From positions 1 through 64,000 of the forward strand of contig BMSM01000024.1 in NCBI GenBank assembly GCA_014649155.1: 64,000 nucleotides of DNA, written 5' to 3'. Source of the DNA: Streptomyces griseoviridis. GTDB lineage: Bacteria > Actinomycetota > Actinomycetes > Streptomycetales > Streptomycetaceae. A model generated the notes under the pieces. It was not told the origin of the DNA. It ran no database searches and saw only the letters and a list, made by a program, of their open reading frames with translations. Below, piece after piece: positions 31,075 through 38,948 of this stretch. Both the position numbers and the translations under genes were made by a program. Numbering within the stretch: the first letter of the stretch is position 1; every line of letters starts with the position of its first letter.

Positions 31075-32279
31075 CAGTCGTGCACCGAGCCGTCGAGGCG
31101 GCGCGCGACCGGCAGATAGCGCCGCCGGTACGGGAACCGCTCGGCCGCCTTCTCGTCGTACTCCACGCCGAGGCCCGGCGCGTCCGACGGGTTCAGACGG
31201 CCGTCGGCGAAGGTCACCCCGCTGCGGAACACCTCGAAGGTCTCCGCCGCGTGCCCCATGTACTCCTGGATGCCGAAGTTCGGCACGGTGACGTCCAGAT
31301 GGACGGCGGCGGCCATGCTGACGGGGGACAGGTCGGTCGCGCCGTGCGAACCGGTGCGCACCTGGTACAGCGCCGCCAGGTCGAAGATCCGCCGCAGATG
31401 CGTGATGCCGCCCGCGTGCGCGACGGTCGTGCGCACGTAGTCGATGAGCTGCCCGGTGATGAGGTGCTGGACGTCCCAGATCGAGTTCAGCACCTCGCCG
31501 ACCGCGATCGGTGTGGTGGTGTGCTGCCGGATCAGCCGGAACGCCTCCTGGTTCTCCGCCGGCGTCGGATCCTCCATCCAGAACAGCCGGCACGCCTCCA
31601 CGCTCCGGCCGAACCGGGCGGCCTCCAGCGGGGTGAGGCGGTGGTGCACGTCGTGCAGCAGGTGGAAGCCGAAGCCGAACCGCTCACGGACCGCTTCCAG
31701 GTATCCGGGTGCGAAACCGAGGTACGCCTCGGTGTCCCAGGGCTGCTCCTCCGGCAGGTCGGCCGCGGCGGGCTCGTAGATCGTCCCCTTGCGCACCCCG
31801 TAGGTGCCGCCGACGCCGGGCACCGCGGCCTGGGCCCGGACCGCCTGGTAGCCCAGCTCCAGATGGCGCTCGACGTCGTCGAGGAGGGAGGGCACGTCGG
31901 TCCCGCTGGCGTGCCCGTACACCAGGACGCCGTCGCGGGACCGGCCGCCGAGCAACTGGTACACGGGCAGGCCCGCGACCTTGCCCTTGATGTCCCACAG
32001 CGCCGTGTCGACCGCCGAGACCGCCGTCATCGTCACCGGGCCCCGCCGCCAGTACGCGCCCTTGTACAGGAACTGCCACATGTCCTCGACGCGGGCCGGG
32101 TCCCGGCCGATGAGCAACGGCACCACGTGGTCGCGCAGATAGGCGGCGACGGCCAGCTCCCGGCCGTTGAGCGTGGCGTCGCCCAGCCCGGTCACCCCGT
32201 CGCTGGTGGTGACGCGCAGCGTGACGAACGTGCGCCCGGGGGAGGAGACGAACACCTCGGCCCGCTCGATCGTACTCAC
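31071..32279 (-). CDS. D-mannonate dehydratase (ManD/RspA type, enolase superfamily)
   Basis: This 402-residue enolase-superfamily protein has the ManD pattern: AYWRRGPVTMTAVSAVD in the capping region, YQAVRAQ, the LLHDVHHRLTP metal-ligand strand, WMEDPTPAENQEAF, TPIAVGEVLNS, YVRTTVAHAGGITH and the SHGATDLSPVSM loop. ManD removes water from D-mannonate to give 2-keto-3-deoxygluconate; low-activity relatives (RspA) also take D-gluconate. The GTG start at 32279 has GGAG at -9. It is the first gene of the operon, divergent from a GntR regulator, with a palindromic operator between them. No KDG kinase or aldolase is encoded nearby. Confidence 0.9.
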   Translation of the reverse strand: MSTIERAEVFVSSPGRTFVTLRVTTSDGVTGLGDATLNGRELAVAAYLRDHVVPLLIGRDPARVEDMWQFLYKGAYWRRGPVTMTAVSAVDTALWDIKGKVAGLPVYQLLGGRSRDGVLVYGHASGTDVPSLLDDVERHLELGYQAVRAQAAVPGVGGTYGVRKGTIYEPAAADLPEEQPWDTEAYLGFAPGYLEAVRERFGFGFHLLHDVHHRLTPLEAARFGRSVEACRLFWMEDPTPAENQEAFRLIRQHTTTPIAVGEVLNSIWDVQHLITGQLIDYVRTTVAHAGGITHLRRIFDLAALYQVRTGSHGATDLSPVSMAAAVHLDVTVPNFGIQEYMGHAAETFEVFRSGVTFADGRLNPSDAPGLGVEYDEKAAERFPYRRRYLPVARRLDGSVHDW

Positions 32280-32296
32280 TTGTTACGGCTCCATCC

Positions 32297-32334
32297 TGTC
32301 GTGCAGTACTTGTATACAAGCACTTGTCGTGCAG
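32297..32334. promoter_or_regulatory. Operator: palindrome CTTGTATACAAG bracketed by 10-bp direct repeats
   Basis: CTTGTATACAAG at 32309-32320 is a perfect 12-bp palindrome with the T-G-T-n-n-A-C-A character of FCD-type GntR operators. It is flanked by two copies of TGTCGTGCAG (32297-32306 and 32325-32334). The site lies between the ManD gene (start 32279) and the divergent GntR gene (start 32374) and would cover both promoters. Confidence 0.75.
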
Positions 32335-32373
32335 AGGGGCAAGGCCCTTTCCGCAGGTACGTAGGATGGGTCC

Positions 32374-33087
32374 ATGCCTCAATCGAACGGGCGGCGGACC
32401 AGTCGGCGCGACATCTACCGCAAGCTGCGCCAGATGGTCCTGACCCTGGAACTCGCCCCGGGCGCCGCCCTGTCGGAGAACGAGCTGGCCGCGTCGCTGG
32501 GGGTGAGCCGCACCCCGGTGCGCGAGAGCCTGATCCTGCTCGCCCAGGAGGGGCTGGTGCAGGTCTTCCCGAAGATCGGGTCGTTCGTGTCCCGGGTGGA
32601 CCCGGCGCAGGTCGCCGACGCCCAGTTCCTGCGCGAGGCGGTGGAGCTGGCCTCCCTGGAGGACCTGCCCGAGCGGCTCGACACCGACATCGTGGCGGAG
32701 CTGCGGGACAACCTGGAGCGCCAGCGCGCCGGCGGACTCGGCCTGGAGGAGTTCTTCGCCCTGGACGAGGAGTTCCACCAGGGGCTGCTGCGGCTGAGCG
32801 GCCACGGCAACGCGTGGACCACCGTCGCCGCCGCCAAGGGCCACCTGGACCGGGCGCGCCGGCTCGGCCTGCACGGCCACGAGTCGCCGGCCGTCTTCGC
32901 CGACCAGCACCTGGAGATCTTCGCGGCGGTCGCCGACGGGGACGTGCCGCTGGCCCGCGCGCGGATGCGCGGCCATCTGCGGGCCGTCTTCAACGACATC
33001 GAGCGCATCCGCGCGCACGCGCCGGAGCTGTTCGCGGCGGACCCGTCGACGGTGCCGGTGCGGCGCAGCGTGGTGGTCTGGGAGTGA
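32374..33087 (+). CDS. GntR-family regulator (FadR/FCD) of the hexonate operon
   Basis: This 237-residue protein has an N-terminal winged helix (RRDIYRKLRQMVLTLELAPGAALSENELAASLGVSRTPVRESLILL) and a C-terminal FCD domain with metal-binding residues in FALDEEFHQGLLRLSGHGN and FADQHLEIFAAVADGD. Such regulators bind a sugar acid and release their operator. It is divergent from the mannonate dehydratase operon, and the palindrome at 32309-32320 is its likely target, giving local repression plus autoregulation. ATG 32374. Confidence 0.9.
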   Translation: MPQSNGRRTSRRDIYRKLRQMVLTLELAPGAALSENELAASLGVSRTPVRESLILLAQEGLVQVFPKIGSFVSRVDPAQVADAQFLREAVELASLEDLPERLDTDIVAELRDNLERQRAGGLGLEEFFALDEEFHQGLLRLSGHGNAWTTVAAAKGHLDRARRLGLHGHESPAVFADQHLEIFAAVADGDVPLARARMRGHLRAVFNDIERIRAHAPELFAADPSTVPVRRSVVVWE

Positions 33088-33100
33088 GCGCGGGTCCGGG

Positions 33101-33141
33101 GCGCGGGGTCCCGGGCCGCTGACCGGCCCGGGACCCCGCGC
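33101..33141. terminator. Strong bidirectional terminator hairpin
   Basis: GCGCGGGGTCCCGGGCC (33101-33117) and its exact reverse complement (33125-33141) form a perfect 17-bp stem with a 7-base loop. It lies between the convergent ends of the GntR gene (stop at 33087) and the Thr/Gly-rich secreted protein gene (stop at 33146), and would terminate both. Confidence 0.85.
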
Positions 33142-33145
33142 GGGG

Positions 33146-33685
33146 CTACTCCTCCAGCTCGTCGGCGAAGGCGCGCAGGGCGTCGGCCAGTTCGCGCTTG
33201 GTCGGCAACTGGTCGACCTTCTCCTCCAGCCGTGCCAGACGCTCGTCCAGGTCGTCCGGAACGCCGGGATCGCCGGGGTCCGCGGGACCGCCGGAGGGGT
33301 CGGGCGGGACGGTTCCCTCGCCGGGGTCGGTGGGCGGTACCGGGTCGTCGGTCACCTCGGTGGAGGTGGGACTCGGGCCGTCCCCGGCGCCGCCCGTGCC
33401 GCCGACGTCACCGGAGCCGCCGTCGGTTCCGCCGTCGGTCGCCGCGCCGGTTCCCCCGTCCGTCGTGCCGGTGTCCGAGGTCGGAGCCTCGCTCGGGGAC
33501 TCGACGCCCGTCGCGGGGGTCTCGTCGGAGGCGGCGGCGAAGGCCATGCCGAAACTCAGCGCGACCAGGGCCGCCGTTCCCGCGAAGGCGGCCACCGCGC
33601 GTCTTCTGAACCGACCGGCCCGACCGGGGGATGGGGTGTCGGTGCGCGGGTCGTGTGCGTCGGGTGTGTGCCGTGTGTCCGTCAT
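33146..33685 (-). CDS. Hypothetical single-pass membrane/secreted protein, low-complexity
   Basis: This 179-residue protein has a short basic cytosolic N-terminus (RAGRFRRRAVAA), one hydrophobic helix (about 30-50, AAFAGTAALVALSFGMAFAAA) that could be an uncleaved anchor or a signal peptide, about 80 residues rich in Gly, Thr, Asp and Pro (TDGGTGAATDGGTDGGSGD...), and a charged C-terminal coiled-coil-like helix (LDERLARLEEKVDQL...LADALRAFADELEE). No family is recognised. The Gly/Asp/Thr linker may be a wall-spanning spacer presenting the coiled coil outside the membrane. ATG 33685. It is transcribed in the same direction as the next gene to its right but separated from it by 66 bases. Confidence 0.65.
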   Translation of the reverse strand: MTDTRHTPDAHDPRTDTPSPGRAGRFRRRAVAAFAGTAALVALSFGMAFAAASDETPATGVESPSEAPTSDTGTTDGGTGAATDGGTDGGSGDVGGTGGAGDGPSPTSTEVTDDPVPPTDPGEGTVPPDPSGGPADPGDPGVPDDLDERLARLEEKVDQLPTKRELADALRAFADELEE

Positions 33686-33751
33686 GGACCGGAAGGTATC
33701 CGGACGCGGGCCGCGGACGGACGGCTTCCGGTGATCTTGCGCGGAGGCCCG

Positions 33752-34189
33752 TCAGGCCCCGCCGTCGTCCGCCGCCGCCCCGGTGGTGGGCACGGCCGAC
33801 TCCTCCGGCCGCGGTACCTCCCGCGAGGCCGGCGGCCGGGACGGCACGGGTACGGCCGGACTCTGATCGTCCGGCGCCCGGGTGGCCGTCCGGTCCGCCG
33901 GGGGCGGTGTCGTCACGGCCGGCGGAGCCATCGGCACCGTCGGCGCGGCGGGCCTCTCGGGGGCCGGGTGCCGGAACGGGAGCGCGAGGAGACCGGCGGC
34001 GGCGAGGGCCAGTGCGGCACCGGCCGCCGCGCGCGCCAGCCGGCGCCGGGACGCCGTACGGCGGATCTTCTCGTAGTGGCCCGGCGGGGCCGCGAGGTAG
34101 CCGGGAGAGGGGCGCAGGATCACCAGGAAGGGGTCGTCGGTCCCGGACTCCGGGTCCTCGCCGCAGCCCTGTTCAAGACGTGTGGTCAA
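33752..34189 (-). CDS. Single-pass membrane protein, probable partner of the ECF sigma factor
   Basis: This 145-residue protein has a short cytosolic N-domain (about 1-55), one membrane helix (AAAGAALALAAAGLLALPF) and a Pro/Thr/Ala-rich extracytoplasmic tail. It is placed where anti-sigma factors usually sit, directly after the ECF sigma gene, whose 3' end it overlaps by 17 bases. The N-domain is shorter than a standard zinc anti-sigma domain and has no HxxxCxxC, so the anti-sigma role is only inferred. The TTG start at 34189 is supported by GAGGAG 5 bases upstream. Confidence 0.65.
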   Translation of the reverse strand: MTTRLEQGCGEDPESGTDDPFLVILRPSPGYLAAPPGHYEKIRRTASRRRLARAAAGAALALAAAGLLALPFRHPAPERPAAPTVPMAPPAVTTPPPADRTATRAPDDQSPAVPVPSRPPASREVPRPEESAVPTTGAAADDGGA

Positions 34190-34664
34190 GGCTTCTCCTC
34201 AGATGGACGCGGAGCAGTTCCCGGGCCGCGTGCAGATCGGACTTGACGGTCCCTTCCTTCCGCCCGGTCAGCGCGGCCACCTCCCGGACCGGCATGTCGG
34301 CGTAATAGTGCAACAGGATCGGCACCCGCAGCCGTTCGGGCAGCGACTGCACCAGCAGGCGCACCGAGGGGTCCTCCTGTTCGGTGTGCGGGCGTACGGC
34401 GGCCTCCGAGGTGACCCGGCGCACGGCCCTGCGCTCGCGCTCCGTCCGGCGCCAGTGGTCCCGGACCAGGTTGGCGGCGGTGACGTAGAGGAAGCCGCGC
34501 GGCTCCTCCACCGACGTCCACCGGGCCCAGAGCCGGGTGAACGCCTCGGAGGCGATCTCGTGGGCGGTGCCGTCGTCGTCGACGAGCCGGCGGCACCAGC
34601 CGGCCAGCCGGGGGTACAGGGCGGCGAACAGTTCGGACGCCGCCCGGTCGCGGGCGCGTTTCAC
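34173..34664 (-). CDS. ECF-subfamily RNA polymerase sigma factor
   Basis: This 163-residue sigma-70 family protein has region 2 (about 10-75: ASELFAALYPRLAGWCRRLV...ASEAFTRLWARW, AANLVRDHWRR) and region 4 (about 105-155: SLPERLRVPILLHYYADMPVREVAALTGRKEGTVKSDLHAARELL). The GTG start at 34664 has AGGAG at -5 and overlaps the stop of the sortase gene (GTGA). It probably directs transcription of this wall-protein operon or of its own regulon in response to an envelope signal. Confidence 0.9.
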   Translation of the reverse strand: MKRARDRAASELFAALYPRLAGWCRRLVDDDGTAHEIASEAFTRLWARWTSVEEPRGFLYVTAANLVRDHWRRTERERRAVRRVTSEAAVRPHTEQEDPSVRLLVQSLPERLRVPILLHYYADMPVREVAALTGRKEGTVKSDLHAARELLRVHLRRSLDHTS

Positions 34665-35314
34665 CGGGCTCCTGGGTCGTGGGAGGAGCGGGCCGCGGGG
34701 ACCCGCGCCGCGAAGACGATGACGTTGTCGGCGTAGCCGTCGCCGGTGCGGGGACCGCCGCAGGTGATGAGCCGCAGCTCCGGGCCGCCCGTGTCGCCGT
34801 AGACGTCGTCGGTCGGGAAGTCGGCCTTCGCCACCGTGCGCACGGCGGTGACCTCGAACGCGACCGTCGTGCCGTCCTCCAGGCGGGCCTCGGCGCGGTC
34901 GCCCCGGCGCAGCCGGTCCAGGTGCCGGAAGACACCGTCGCCGTACGGGCCGACGGTGACATGGCCGAGGAGGACCGAGGGGCCGGTCCGGCCGGGGACG
35001 GGCGAGTGCGCGTACCAGCCGGCCCGGTCGTGCGCCGTGACCGGCGGCACCTGCACGGTGCCGTCCGGTTCCAGCCCCAGCCGGATGACGGGCGTGTCCA
35101 CCCCGATCGCCGGGACCCGCAGCCGCACCGGGGCGGCGCCCGCGGCCGGCCGCGCCGGCTCCCCGGACGGGCCGGCCGGCGACGGGCGCCCCGCCGTACG
35201 GCCGTCCCCGGACGGCCCGTGGCCGGGTGTCCCCGTGCCGCCGCACCCGGCGAGCAGACAGGCCGCGGCGGCCGACGCCCCGGTGAGCAGCGCCCGCCTG
35301 GAGGACGCGCTCAC
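34661..35314 (-). CDS. Class F sortase with a lipobox-like N-terminus
   Basis: This 217-residue sortase has a catalytic domain at about 60-205 with the class F pattern VRLRVPAIGVDTPVI, the catalytic His in LLGHVTVG and the catalytic Cys in LRLITCGG. The Arg expected shortly after the Cys is not in the usual place (GGPRTGDGYADNVIVFA). The N-terminus (SSRRALLTGASAAAACLLAGCGG) is a signal sequence with a lipobox-type LAGC and an Arg pair, so the enzyme may be a lipoprotein rather than a helix-anchored protein. The GTG start at 35314 overlaps the stop of the upstream wall-protein gene by 4 bases, and its own stop overlaps the sigma gene. The adjacent secreted protein is the likely substrate. Confidence 0.85.
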   Translation of the reverse strand: MSASSRRALLTGASAAAACLLAGCGGTGTPGHGPSGDGRTAGRPSPAGPSGEPARPAAGAAPVRLRVPAIGVDTPVIRLGLEPDGTVQVPPVTAHDRAGWYAHSPVPGRTGPSVLLGHVTVGPYGDGVFRHLDRLRRGDRAEARLEDGTTVAFEVTAVRTVAKADFPTDDVYGDTGGPELRLITCGGPRTGDGYADNVIVFAARVPAARSSHDPGAR

Positions 35315-35679
35315 GCCCCGTTCGCCCGACGGCGGCGGACGACGAGGACGGTCGCGCCGCCCACGAAGGCCGCGGCGGCGGCACCCCCGACGGCCGGGGC
35401 GGCGCCCGGTCCGCCGTCCGCCGCCGTCACGCCGGTGTCGGCGGCACCGGACGGGACGACGGAGACCTGGCCCTGGGCGGGTGCCGGGGCCACCGTCGCG
35501 GCGGGCTCGGGAGCCACCGTCCCGGTGGCGGCGGACGGCGCCGTCGTCGGCTCCTGGCTCTCGGCCGGGACGGGACTCGGGGTCGCGGTGGCGGCGAACG
35601 CGGGTACGGCGCCGGCCAGGACGGCGGTGCCGGCGAGGGCCAGGGAACCGAGGGTGGTACGGCGTGCGGAACGCTGCAT
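35311..35679 (-). CDS. Secreted wall-anchored-type protein, probable sortase substrate
   Basis: This 122-residue protein has a cleavable signal peptide (RRTTLGSLALAGTAVLAGAVPAFA), a Pro/Thr/Glu-rich middle, and a C-terminal sorting-signal layout: a polar motif (SGAADTGVTAADG), a hydrophobic helix (APAVGGAAAAAFVGGATVLVV) and a basic tail (RRRRANGA). AADTG is a poor match to LPxTG or LAxTG, so the exact cleavage site is uncertain. It is the first gene of a four-gene operon with the class F sortase, ECF sigma factor and a membrane partner, joined by GTGA overlaps. ATG 35679 is chosen since the signal peptide begins there. Confidence 0.75.
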   Translation of the reverse strand: MQRSARRTTLGSLALAGTAVLAGAVPAFAATATPSPVPAESQEPTTAPSAATGTVAPEPAATVAPAPAQGQVSVVPSGAADTGVTAADGGPGAAPAVGGAAAAAFVGGATVLVVRRRRANGA

Positions 35680-35879
35680 GGGTCGCTCTCTCTCGTCGTG
35701 CCCGGCCGCACGGCGCGGCGGGGCGGATCGGGGATCGACGGGAGAGACGGGGCAGCGGGGGAACGGGTTGTAAAGAGATGGCAAAGTCGTCGTGCGGGGC
35801 GGCCGGTCCCGGTGGCAAGCGCCGCCACCTGCCGGGTGGCCAGGCACCCGGGGAGTGCGTGAGGTCGGAGCGGGACCGG

Positions 35880-36571
35880 TGTGCTCCCGGCCGGCTTGCC
35901 GCAGGGGCGTACCGGGCCGTGTTCCCGCTGCGTCGCGGTGGGCCGCACGGCGAAGTGCGCGGCGGCGGCCGCGGCCGGGACGCGGAGGGCGCCGGGGACC
36001 AGTACGGCGTCAGCCCGTCCGCCCACCGCCCGCGAGGACCCGACGCCGGTCCCGCGAACCGGCCGGCGACGGCGCTGGGGACGGCCAGCCCCCACCACAG
36101 GTTCAGCGGCCAGAACCGCACCTCGCGGTTCTCGTCCCCCGGGCGGCAGCGGGGTGGCGGCGCTCCACCCGTCGAAGTTGACCCGGTACGGCAGCCAGGG
36201 GTTCGCCACGGGGACGACGCGGGCCGCGAGGGCCCGGCCGGCGCCGTCGCGGAACCGGTCCGTACCCGGCGGCCCGGCGCATCCGGAGGAACCAGGTGAC
36301 GAAGACGACCGCGCGCGGCAGGAACACGACGGTCCGCGGGCGGGCCGCCGTCTCGTACGGCGAGAGCGCCGCGTCCAGATCCTCCCTGGACGGCCGCGGG
36401 GAAAGCGGAGTCCCCGCCGAAGGCCGCCCGGCGGTGCGCCCAGGCGACGACGCCGAACAGATCGGCGAGCGCCGACAGCCCCGGACCGGTCAGCGCGGCG
36501 ACGGGGAACCACCGCGACGGCACCGCGACCGCCGCGAGCGGCGGCGGACGGGACGTACCGGATGCGGACAT
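35880..36571 (-). pseudogene. DUF4328 membrane protein gene, multiple frameshifts
   Basis: Minus-strand frames read in order give a DUF4328 protein: MSASGTS...RWFPVAALTGPGLSALADLFGVVAWAHRRAAF in the first frame (36571 down), FLPRAVVFVTWFLRMRRAAG in a second (about 36330-36265), GTDRFRDGAGRALAARVVPVANPWLPYRVNFDGWSAATPLPPG in a third (about 36265-36140), ENREVRFWPLNLWWGLAVPSAVAGRFAG back in the first, and AAAAAAHFAVRPTATQREHG in the third. The FLxWFxRxRxNA...PxxNLWxPY pattern is diagnostic. At least three or four frameshifts are needed, so no intact protein is made unless there are sequencing errors. Confidence 0.75.
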
Positions 36572-36648
36572 GACGTCCACGCTCGCTGAGACGGCGGCGG
36601 AACCCGGCCCGGCGGGGGGAGGAGGAGGGGGCCCGGCGCCGCGTCGGG

Positions 36649-37536
36649 TCAGCCGCGTACGCACTCCTCGATCACCGACGCGACCTGCTCCGTCGCCGGT
36701 GAGTTGCGGTGGGCCCGGCGCGCCAGGACCAGGCCGACGGTCTCCGTCTCGGCGAGCGGCACGTACGTCACCCCGTCGAGCCGCAGGCTCTGCACCGACC
36801 GCGGCACCAGCGCGACCCCGTGCCCGGCGGCCACCAGGACGACCAGGGTCGCGGTCTCGCCGACCTCCACGAGGGAGTCCGGCCGGAAACCGGCGCGCTC
36901 GCAGGCCGCCAGGACGCGGTCATACATCGCGGACCGCGGCTGCGAGGGATGGATGACGAAGGGCTCCCCGGCCAGCGCCGCCAGCGGGACCTCCCGGCCG
37001 GCCGCCAGCGGGTGGTGCGCCGGGAGGACGGCCACCAGCGGTTCGGCGCGCAGCGGCGTGGTCCGCACGCCCTCGGTGTCCGCCGCGCCGGCCCGGGAGA
37101 CGGCGAGGTCGTAGGCGCCGGTCAGCAGGCCCTCCACGAGCTGTGGGCTGAGCAGTTCGCCGCGCAGGTCCAGCGTGATGCCCGGCAGCCGGGACCGTAC
37201 GGTACGGGCGACCCGGGGCAGCACGTCGTAGGTGGCGGTGCCGATGAAGCCGACGGAGACCCGGCCGCTGTGGCCGGTGGCGAGTTCCGCCATGTGCACG
37301 CGGGCGCGCTCGGCCTCGGTGACCAGGGTGCGGGCGTACCCGGTCAGCTGACGGCCCGCCTCGGTCAGTTCGACGTGCCGGGTGGAGCGGTGGAACAGCG
37401 GCGTGCCCAGCTCGTGCTCCAGCTGCTTGATCTGCTGGGACAGGGCGGGCTGGGCGACGTGCAGCCGGGCCGCCGCGCGCCCGAAGTGGCACTCCTCCGC
37501 GAGGACGAGGAAGGAGCGGACCTGGCGGAGTTCCAT
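36649..37536 (-). CDS. LysR-family regulator of the thiolase/CoA-transferase operon
   Basis: This 295-residue LysR protein has an N-terminal helix-turn-helix (MELRQVRSFLVLAEECHFGRAAARLHVAQPALSQQI) and a two-lobed effector domain (RVSVGFIGTATYDVLPRVAR...EPLVAVLPAHHPLA...GHGVALVPRSV). It is divergent from the pcaF-type gene with 92 bases between starts, and an ATAAG-N5-CTTAT inverted repeat lies in that gap. It likely activates the operon in response to a beta-ketoadipate pathway intermediate or a CoA ester. ATG 37536. Confidence 0.92.
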   Translation of the reverse strand: MELRQVRSFLVLAEECHFGRAAARLHVAQPALSQQIKQLEHELGTPLFHRSTRHVELTEAGRQLTGYARTLVTEAERARVHMAELATGHSGRVSVGFIGTATYDVLPRVARTVRSRLPGITLDLRGELLSPQLVEGLLTGAYDLAVSRAGAADTEGVRTTPLRAEPLVAVLPAHHPLAAGREVPLAALAGEPFVIHPSQPRSAMYDRVLAACERAGFRPDSLVEVGETATLVVLVAAGHGVALVPRSVQSLRLDGVTYVPLAETETVGLVLARRAHRNSPATEQVASVIEECVRG

Positions 37537-37555
37537 GGCGCCAGCCTACCGCGAG

Positions 37556-37574
37556 TGATAAGTGGGGCTTATGA
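37556..37574. promoter_or_regulatory. LysR box ATAAG-N5-CTTAT
   Basis: TGATAAG-TGGGG-CTTATGA is a near-perfect inverted repeat with the T-N11-A layout of LysR binding sites. It lies 20-38 bases from the LysR start and 55-73 bases before the pcaF-type start, the usual position for a site that serves both autorepression and activation. Confidence 0.65.
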
Positions 37575-37628
37575 ATTGATCCGGATTAGGTCTTGGACGC
37601 GATGAGCCGTCGCCCCTACCGTGAGGGC

Positions 37629-38948
37629 GTGACCGACAGTTACGTGTACGCAGCGGCAAGAACACCCTTCGGGCGGTTCAACGGGGCCCTCGCCGGTCTC
37701 CGGCCCGACGACCTCGCGGCGCTCGCCGTCCGGGGCGTCCTGGCCAGGACCCCGCGGCTGGACCCGGCCGGGATCGGCGACGTCGTCTGGGGCAACGCCA
37801 ACGGCGCGGGCGAGGACAACCGCAATGTCGGCAGGATGGCCGTCCTGCTGGCCGGACTGCCGACCTCCGTCCCCGCCACGACCGTGAACCGGCTGTGCGG
37901 CTCCTCGCTGGACGCGGCGATGATCGCCTCCCGCGCCATCGAGACCGGCGACGCCGACATCGTGCTCACCGGTGGCGTGGAGTCGATGACCCGGGCCCCT
38001 TGGGTGCTGCCCAAGCCCGCCCGCGGCTTCCCCGCCGGGGACGTGACCGCCGTCTCCACCACGCTCGGCTGGCGCCTGGTCAACCCGCGCATGCCGAAGG
38101 AGTGGACGGTCTCCCTCGGCGAGGCCAACGAGCAGCTGGCCGAGCGCTTCGGCATCCCCAGGGACCGGCAGGACGCGTTCGCCGCCCGCTCCCACCGGCT
38201 CGCCGACGCCGCCTGGAGGGACGGCTTCTACGCCGACCTGGTGGTACCGGTCGAGACGGACGCCGAGGGCGGCGTCCTCGACCGCGACGAGGGCATCCGG
38301 CCCGGCTCCACCCCCGAGAAGCTGGCCGGGCTCAAGCCCGCGTTCCGCCCCGACGGCGTGATCACGGCGGGCAACGCCTCGCCGCTGAACGACGGCGCCT
38401 CGGCCGTGCTGCTCGGTTCCGGGGCCGCCGCCGAGCGCGTCGGCACCGCCCCGCTGGCCCGCGTCGCCGGACGCGGCGCGTCCGCCCTCGACCCGCAGGA
38501 CTTCGGTTTCGCCCCGGTCGAGGCGGCGAACCGGGCCCTGAAGCGCGCGGGCATCACCTGGTCCGACGTCGCGGCGGTCGAGCTGAACGAGGCGTTCGCC
38601 GTGCAGTCCCTGGCCTGCGTGGACGCCTGGGGCATCGACCCGGCCGTCGTCAACACCAAGGGCGGCGCCATCGCGCTGGGCCACCCGCTGGGCGCGTCCG
38701 GCGGCCGCATCCTCGGCACGCTCGCCCACCGTCTGAAGGAGTCCGGCGACCGCTGGGGCGTCGCCGCGATCTGCATCGGCGTCGGCCAGGCCCTCGCCGT
38801 CGTCCTGGAGAACGTGACCGGGGCGAACGCGACGGACGGGCACACGACCGCGGCGAAAGCGACCAAGAACGCGACCGGGAAGAACGCGACCGGGAAGAAC
38901 ACGGCCGGCGGGAACACGGCCGGGCAGAGCAGGGAGGCCGCCCGATGA
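37629..38948 (+). CDS. pcaF: Acetyl-CoA acetyltransferase / 3-oxoadipyl-CoA thiolase (PcaF-like) with repeat tail
   Basis: This 439-residue thiolase has the nucleophilic Cys in VNRLCGSSLDA, the ELNEAFAVQSLA His region element, GGAIALGHPLGASGGRI with the catalytic His, and the second Cys in AICIGVGQALA. The set of neighbours (CoA transferase A and B subunits, LysR regulator) fits 3-oxoadipyl-CoA thiolase, the last step of the beta-ketoadipate pathway; acetoacetyl-CoA thiolase is the alternative. The last 40 residues are an Asn/Thr/Lys/Gly tail (NATGK repeats) made by 15-bp tandem repeats and not part of the fold. The GTG at 37629 is chosen by homology; a TTG at 37593 is in frame. Its stop overlaps the next gene by 4 bases. 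Confidence 0.88.
   Translation: MTDSYVYAAARTPFGRFNGALAGLRPDDLAALAVRGVLARTPRLDPAGIGDVVWGNANGAGEDNRNVGRMAVLLAGLPTSVPATTVNRLCGSSLDAAMIASRAIETGDADIVLTGGVESMTRAPWVLPKPARGFPAGDVTAVSTTLGWRLVNPRMPKEWTVSLGEANEQLAERFGIPRDRQDAFAARSHRLADAAWRDGFYADLVVPVETDAEGGVLDRDEGIRPGSTPEKLAGLKPAFRPDGVITAGNASPLNDGASAVLLGSGAAAERVGTAPLARVAGRGASALDPQDFGFAPVEAANRALKRAGITWSDVAAVELNEAFAVQSLACVDAWGIDPAVVNTKGGAIALGHPLGASGGRILGTLAHRLKESGDRWGVAAICIGVGQALAVVLENVTGANATDGHTTAAKATKNATGKNATGKNTAGGNTAGQSREAAR
38868..38927 (+). repeat. Four 15-bp tandem repeats in the thiolase 3' end
   Basis: Two identical copies of AACGCGACCGGGAAG (38868-38882, 38883-38897) are followed by two diverged copies (38898-38912, 38913-38927). They encode NATGK, NATGK, NTAGG, NTAGQ. 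The period of 15 keeps frame, so copy number can vary without breaking the gene. Confidence 0.9.

Noticed and set aside
33198..33734. Plus-strand frame opposite the Thr/Gly-rich protein
   Set aside because: Also low-complexity, but the minus-strand frame has a basic N-terminus, a membrane helix and a coiled coil in order, and ends at a strong terminator.
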